From positions 1,612,001 through 1,676,000 of the forward strand of contig NZ_AP025170.1 of the NCBI RefSeq assembly GCF_003402535.2: DNA of 64,000 nt, in the 5' to 3' direction. A program made the position numbers and the translations under genes. The notes beneath the pieces were generated by a model. That model worked only from the letters and a program-made list of their open reading frames with translations, searched no databases and was not told the DNA's origin. This document shows positions 60,701-64,000 of this stretch, in pieces (position 1 is the stretch's first letter; each line of letters begins with the position of its first letter). This DNA is from Cupriavidus sp. P-10. Its GTDB lineage: Bacteria > Pseudomonadota > Gammaproteobacteria > Burkholderiales > Burkholderiaceae.

Positions 60701-62301
60701 TGACGACGGCCAGCGTGACTACTACAGCGGCCGCCGTAGAATCAACGCCGGACGCGATGTCCACCGGCGCCAAGGTATTCGCCTTCGGCACCATGTGCGT
60801 CGGCATGTTCATCGCCTTGCTGGATATCCAGATCGTTTCCGCCTCTTTGCGCGATATCGGCGGTGCGCTGTCGGCCGGCGCCGATGAAACCGTATGGGTG
60901 CAGACCAGCTACCTGATCGCCGAGATCATCGTCATCCCGCTGTCCGGCTGGCTGTCGCGCGTCATGTCGACGCGCTGGCTGTTCGCGGCCTCGGCGGCCG
61001 GCTTTACCGTGACCAGCCTGCTGTGCGGGTTGGCGTGGGATATCCACAGCATGATCGTGTTCCGCGCGTTGCAGGGGTTCCTGGGCGGCTCGATGATCCC
61101 GATGGTGTTCACCACGGCATTCGCGTTCTTCAGCGGCCCGCAACGTGTGATCGCCGCGGCCACCGTCGGCGGGCTGGCCTCGCTGGCGCCGACGCTCGGG
61201 CCCACGGTGGGCGGCTGGATCACCGATCATTTCTCGTGGCACTGGCTGTTCTTCATCAACCTGGTGCCGGGCATCTTCGTCACCGTCGCGGTGCCGCTGC
61301 TGGTCAAGGTCGACCGGCCGAACTGGTCGCTGGTGCGCGGTGCCGACTACCTTGGCATCGTGCTGATGGCGCTGTTCCTGGGCTGCCTCGAATACACGCT
61401 GGAAGAAGGGCCGCGCTGGGACTGGTTCGATGATGACGTGATCCTGGCGACCGCCTGGATCTCCGGCCTGTCGGGCGTGGCCTTTCTGTGGCGCACGCTG
61501 ACCTACGCCAACCCTATCGTCGACCTGCGGGCGCTCAGGGAACGCAATTTCGCGCTTGGCTGCTTCTTTTCCTTTGTTACCGGCATCGGCATCTTCGCCA
61601 CCATCTACCTGACACCATTGTTCCTGGGGCGGGTACGCGGCTTCAGCGCGCTGGACATCGGGCTGGCGGTGTTTTCCACCGGCGTGTTCCAGATGGCTTC
61701 CATCCCGCTCTATGCCTTCCTGGCGAACCGCGTCGACCTGCGCTGGCTGATGATGGCCGGGCTGGCGATGTTCGCGGTATCGATGTGGTTCTTCGCGCCC
61801 ATCACCCACGACTGGGGCGCGGCGCAACTGATGCTGCCGCAGGCGCTGCGCGGCATGGCACAGCAGTTCGCGGTGGCGCCCACCGTGACCCTGACGCTGG
61901 GCAGCTTGCCGCCAGAGCGGCTCAAGCTGGCGTCCGGCCTGTTCAACCTGATGCGCAACCTGGGCGGCGCCATGGGCATCGCGGCCTGCGCCACCGTGCT
62001 CAACGACCGCGGCAACCTGCATTTCCTGCGCGAGGCGGAGCACCTGACTATCCGCAATGAAGCCATGGGAAGCGTGCTGCAAGGGCTGACCGACCAGTTC
62101 GTGGCCGCCGGGCACGATGCCCTCGATGCGCATACCGCAGCGCTCAGGCAACTGTGGGGGCTGGCCTGGCGCGAAGCGCAGACGCAGACGTTCGGCGATG
62201 CGTTCCTGGTGATCCTGGTCTGCTTTGTCATCGCCACGGCCATGGTGCCGCTGATGCGCAAGGTCGCGGCGCCGAAGGGCCCGTCGGCGGATGCGCACTG
62301 A
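60700..62301 (+). CDS. EmrB/QacA-family drug efflux transporter (DHA2, 14 TM)
   Basis: A protein of 533 residues with 14 predicted TM segments. MCVGMFIALLDIQIVSASLRDIGG (motif D1), ETVWVQTSYLIAEIIVIPLSGWLS, FRALQGFLGGSMIPMVFTTAF and the motif-C region GGLASLAPTLGPTVGGWI mark the DHA2 family. It exports hydrophobic drugs or phenolics with proton influx as part of a tripartite pump with the adaptor and outer-membrane factor. It follows the adaptor directly in the EmrAB order. Confidence 0.93.
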   Translation: MTTASVTTTAAAVESTPDAMSTGAKVFAFGTMCVGMFIALLDIQIVSASLRDIGGALSAGADETVWVQTSYLIAEIIVIPLSGWLSRVMSTRWLFAASAAGFTVTSLLCGLAWDIHSMIVFRALQGFLGGSMIPMVFTTAFAFFSGPQRVIAAATVGGLASLAPTLGPTVGGWITDHFSWHWLFFINLVPGIFVTVAVPLLVKVDRPNWSLVRGADYLGIVLMALFLGCLEYTLEEGPRWDWFDDDVILATAWISGLSGVAFLWRTLTYANPIVDLRALRERNFALGCFFSFVTGIGIFATIYLTPLFLGRVRGFSALDIGLAVFSTGVFQMASIPLYAFLANRVDLRWLMMAGLAMFAVSMWFFAPITHDWGAAQLMLPQALRGMAQQFAVAPTVTLTLGSLPPERLKLASGLFNLMRNLGGAMGIAACATVLNDRGNLHFLREAEHLTIRNEAMGSVLQGLTDQFVAAGHDALDAHTAALRQLWGLAWREAQTQTFGDAFLVILVCFVIATAMVPLMRKVAAPKGPSADAH

Positions 62302-62314
62302 TCGGGAGCAGGGA

Positions 62315-62515
62315 ATGAAAACCGATCTGTTCAAGAGATTGCTGTGTGCCGCGCTGATCGCGTGCGGGGCGACGCTGGCACACGCTGGCAATGAGCGTCC
62401 GCGTGATACGGGCGTAGCCTGTGCTCGTGCAGGCAATACATATTGCAACCTTCAGGAGCCGGCCGCCGGGCGCTTGCCGCATGGCGCCGCGACTGAAGGG
62501 CGTGCGACCGATTGA
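62315..62515 (+). CDS. Small secreted hypothetical protein, 66 residues
   Basis: GGGAGCAGGGA precedes the ATG. A signal peptide (about residues 8-24: RLLCAALIACGATLAHA) is followed by about 40 polar residues with two cysteines (GVACARAGNTYCNLQEP), perhaps a disulfide. It lies 13 nt after the efflux transporter stop and may be cotranscribed with it. No function recognised. Confidence 0.6.
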   Translation: MKTDLFKRLLCAALIACGATLAHAGNERPRDTGVACARAGNTYCNLQEPAAGRLPHGAATEGRATD

Positions 62516-62549
62516 TCTTTGATCTTTGGTGTTGGGCAGGGAGAAAGCG

Positions 62550-62808
62550 ATGAATGCAAGAGATGTCGTGCTGTGTCAGCCGGTGCGGACCGCCATTGGC
62601 GCCTACAACGGTTCATTGAAGTCGATTGCGGCAACCGATCTCGGCGCCGCGGCAATACGGGCCAGCGTGGCCGATCGGCGCGACCGGCGCGGTGCTGACG
62701 ACGCGGCTGCTGCATGCCATGCGCGCGGATGGCATCTGCCGTGGCATCGTCACGCTGTGCATCGGCGGGGGACAAGGGATTGCGCTGGCGCTTGAGGCGT
62801 CGGCCTGA
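62550..62808 (+). pseudogene. Thiolase remnant with internal deletion
   Basis: It opens with a good ribosome binding site and an intact thiolase N-terminus (MNARDVVLCQPVRTAIGAYN, SLKSIAATDLGAAAIRA, 38 residues). It then jumps, out of frame, to a thiolase C-terminus: WPIGATGAVLTTRLLHAM and GIVTLCIGGGQGIALALE. About 300 codons including the active-site cysteine region are missing. The junction is near 62665-62680, where GHPIG of the C-terminal motif becomes WPIG. It cannot make an active enzyme. It sits before a MaoC hydratase and may have been part of a second beta-oxidation or polyhydroxyalkanoate operon. Confidence 0.85.
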
Positions 62809-62881
62809 TTCGCCGGTTCTTGATCCGCGCGCCGGTCGTCGGGATCGGCGCACAACCTACTGAACAATGGAGGAGCAAACA

Positions 62882-63340
62882 ATGAACATCCAATACATCG
62901 AGGATCTGGCGCCGGGCCAGAAATATGGTTCCGGGCGGCTGACCGTCGAGACTGAGCGGATCAAGTCCTTCGCCGCTGAATTCGACCCACAGCCTTTCCA
63001 TCTCGATGAAGCCACTGCCCGCGACACGCTGTTCCGCGGCCTGGCCGCGAGCGGCTGGCACACGGCGGCTCTGACCATGCGCCTATTGGTCGACGGCGAG
63101 CTCCGGCCCGCGGGCGGCATCATCGGTGCCGGCTTCGAGGAGCTGCGCTGGCCCAAGCCGGTGCGGCCCGGTGATGCCTTGCATGTCGAGAGCGAGATCC
63201 TGGAGGTGCGGACGTCCAGGTCGCGTCCTGACCAGGGCATCGTGAAGGTGCGCATCACGACCTTCAACCAGCATGACGAACCGGTGCAGACCGGCGTGGT
63301 CAACCTGGTCGTGCAGTGCCGTCCCGCCGCCAAAGCGTAG
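62882..63340 (+). CDS. MaoC-like (R)-hydratase, hot-dog fold
   Basis: A protein of 152 residues of the MaoC family. IKSFAAEFDPQPFHLDEATAR carries the catalytic Asp and His, and LFRGLAASGWHTAALTMRLL the hot-dog helix. It hydrates an enoyl-CoA or related acyl thioester. GGAGGAGCAAACA precedes the ATG. Similar in size to the MaoC protein at 23794 but a different subgroup (DPQPFHLDE rather than DDQWIHVDP). It follows the thiolase remnant and precedes panE by 12 nt. Confidence 0.9.
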   Translation: MNIQYIEDLAPGQKYGSGRLTVETERIKSFAAEFDPQPFHLDEATARDTLFRGLAASGWHTAALTMRLLVDGELRPAGGIIGAGFEELRWPKPVRPGDALHVESEILEVRTSRSRPDQGIVKVRITTFNQHDEPVQTGVVNLVVQCRPAAKA

Positions 63341-63352
63341 ACGGGAGGCGCC

Positions 63353-64000
63353 ATGAAAATCCTTGTACTCGGCGCTGGCGCCATGGGCGGCTACTACGGT
63401 GCGCGGCTGATCGAGGCGGGCGCGGACGTCACCTTCCTGGTGCGGCCCGGCCGCGCGCAGGCCCTGGAACGCCACGGCCTTGCCGTACGCAGCGAGCTCG
63501 GCGCCTTCCATCGTCCGGTCAGGACTGCCCTGGCGGGACAGGTAGACGCGCAGTTCGACCTTGTCCTGCTGGCATGCAAGACCTATGACCTTGCCGACGC
63601 GATCCGGGCGATCAGCCCCGCCGTGGGCCGTGACACCGCGGTGCTGCCCTTGCTCAACGGACTCGGTGCCTATGATGGTCTCGATCAGTGCTTTGGCAGG
63701 CAACGCGTGATGGGCGGGGTTGCCTACATCGCGACCACGCTGGCGGCGGACGGCACCGTCATGCACGCCGGCCGCCTGGACCGGCTCGTCGTCGGCCCCC
63801 GCGCCGCGCAGACCTCCACCCTGGCCGCGGATTTCCACGCGCTGCTGTCACGGGCGGCGGGTACGCGAGAAGTATCGGGCGCCATCGGGCAGGAGCTCTG
63901 GAACAAGTGGGCCATGATCGCCGCGGGCGCCGTCATGACATGCCTGATGCGCGGCTCGGTGGCGGACATCATGAAGACGCAGGATGGCCGCCGGCTGATG
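63353..64000 (+). CDS. panE: Ketopantoate reductase (PanE/ApbA), partial
   Basis: The first 216 residues of a gene running off the right edge. The NADP-binding Rossmann start is [36 protein letters not shown] carries the conserved lysine-bearing CKTYD segment, [14 protein letters not shown] the NG motif, and [20 protein letters not shown] the second conserved lysine. It reduces 2-dehydropantoate to pantoate in pantothenate synthesis, or is a PanE-family paralogue acting on other keto acids, as the catabolic context would allow. GGGAGGCGCC precedes the ATG. Confidence 0.85.
   Translation, partial: MKILVLGAGAMGGYYGARLIEAGADVTFLVRPGRAQALERHGLAVRSELGAFHRPVRTALAGQVDAQFDLVLLACKTYDLADAIRAISPAVGRDTAVLPLLNGLGAYDGLDQCFGRQRVMGGVAYIATTLAADGTVMHAGRLDRLVVGPRAAQTSTLAADFHALLSRAAGTREVSGAIGQELWNKWAMIAAGAVMTCLMRGSVADIMKTQDGRRLM

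Noticed and set aside
60742..62448. Minus-strand open frame of 568 codons opposite the efflux transporter
   Set aside because: Antisense shadow rich in Arg/Gln/His; the plus strand has clear 14-TM transporter sequence.

Overview
The window reads as high-GC beta-proteobacterial chromosome, most likely Burkholderiaceae and close to Cupriavidus. The grounds are the strong G/C third-position bias, three Bug-type tripartite-tricarboxylate solute receptors, a Burkholderia-type porin, a malonate decarboxylase operon with MdcB and MdcG cofactor genes, and many acyl-CoA catabolic genes. No rRNA, tRNA, CRISPR array or insertion sequence was seen. Both edges cut genes: an aconitase-like gene on the left and a ketopantoate reductase gene on the right.

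Layout. 1-3185: aconitase N-terminus, a Tat-exported lactonase-like beta-propeller, and a convergent PhoD-type phosphatase. 3678-14385: a malonate block on the plus strand (MatC-type carrier, acetyl-CoA synthetase, MdcR, mdcABCDEGH), ended by a terminator at 14474-14496. 14592-17776: a hypothetical gene, a TetR regulator, and a PAS histidine kinase with a NarL-type response regulator. 17922-31542: a 12-gene plus-strand catabolic cluster (two crotonases, a FadB-like fusion, thiolase, SDR, MaoC, two Bug receptors, CoA ligase, acyl-CoA dehydrogenase, nitronate-monooxygenase-like protein, frameshifted monooxygenase), closed by a strong terminator at 31637-31664. 31680-35366: a three-subunit PaoABC-like molybdenum aldehyde dehydrogenase on the minus strand. 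35503-38744: an orphan nucleoside-phosphorylase-fold protein facing a leaderless subtilisin-family protease. 38943-44097: a minus-strand operon (Bug receptor, Fe(II)/2OG oxygenase, isocitrate-lyase-family lyase, MFS carrier, GntR regulator) with a clear palindromic operator.

44369-48491 is a patch of small genes that looks less GC-rich: a GNAT, hypotheticals, a 54-residue membrane protein, a secreted cupin, a secreted repeat protein, an Ohr/OsmC peroxidase and a DUF1097 membrane protein. 48655-54933 holds a flavin disulfide reductase, a patatin phospholipase, a MarR/enoyl-CoA hydratase pair bracketed by three identical palindromes, a porin and an SDR. 55237-57278 is an OmpR/EnvZ-like two-component system. 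57362-62515 is an HxlR-controlled tripartite EmrAB-type efflux system. 62550-64000 has an internally deleted thiolase remnant, a MaoC hydratase and PanE.

How the parts fit. The malonate block is self-contained: uptake, decarboxylation to acetate, reactivation of acetate to acetyl-CoA, and its own LysR regulator. The 17.9-31.5 kb cluster has every step needed to activate a carboxylic acid and beta-oxidise it, but its substrate cannot be read from sequence. Several regulators (TetR, GntR, MarR, HxlR) have visible repeat or dyad sites in their own upstream regions. Two genes (lactonase, small monooxygenase) carry probable one-base indels in homopolymer runs. These could be real mutations or sequencing errors.
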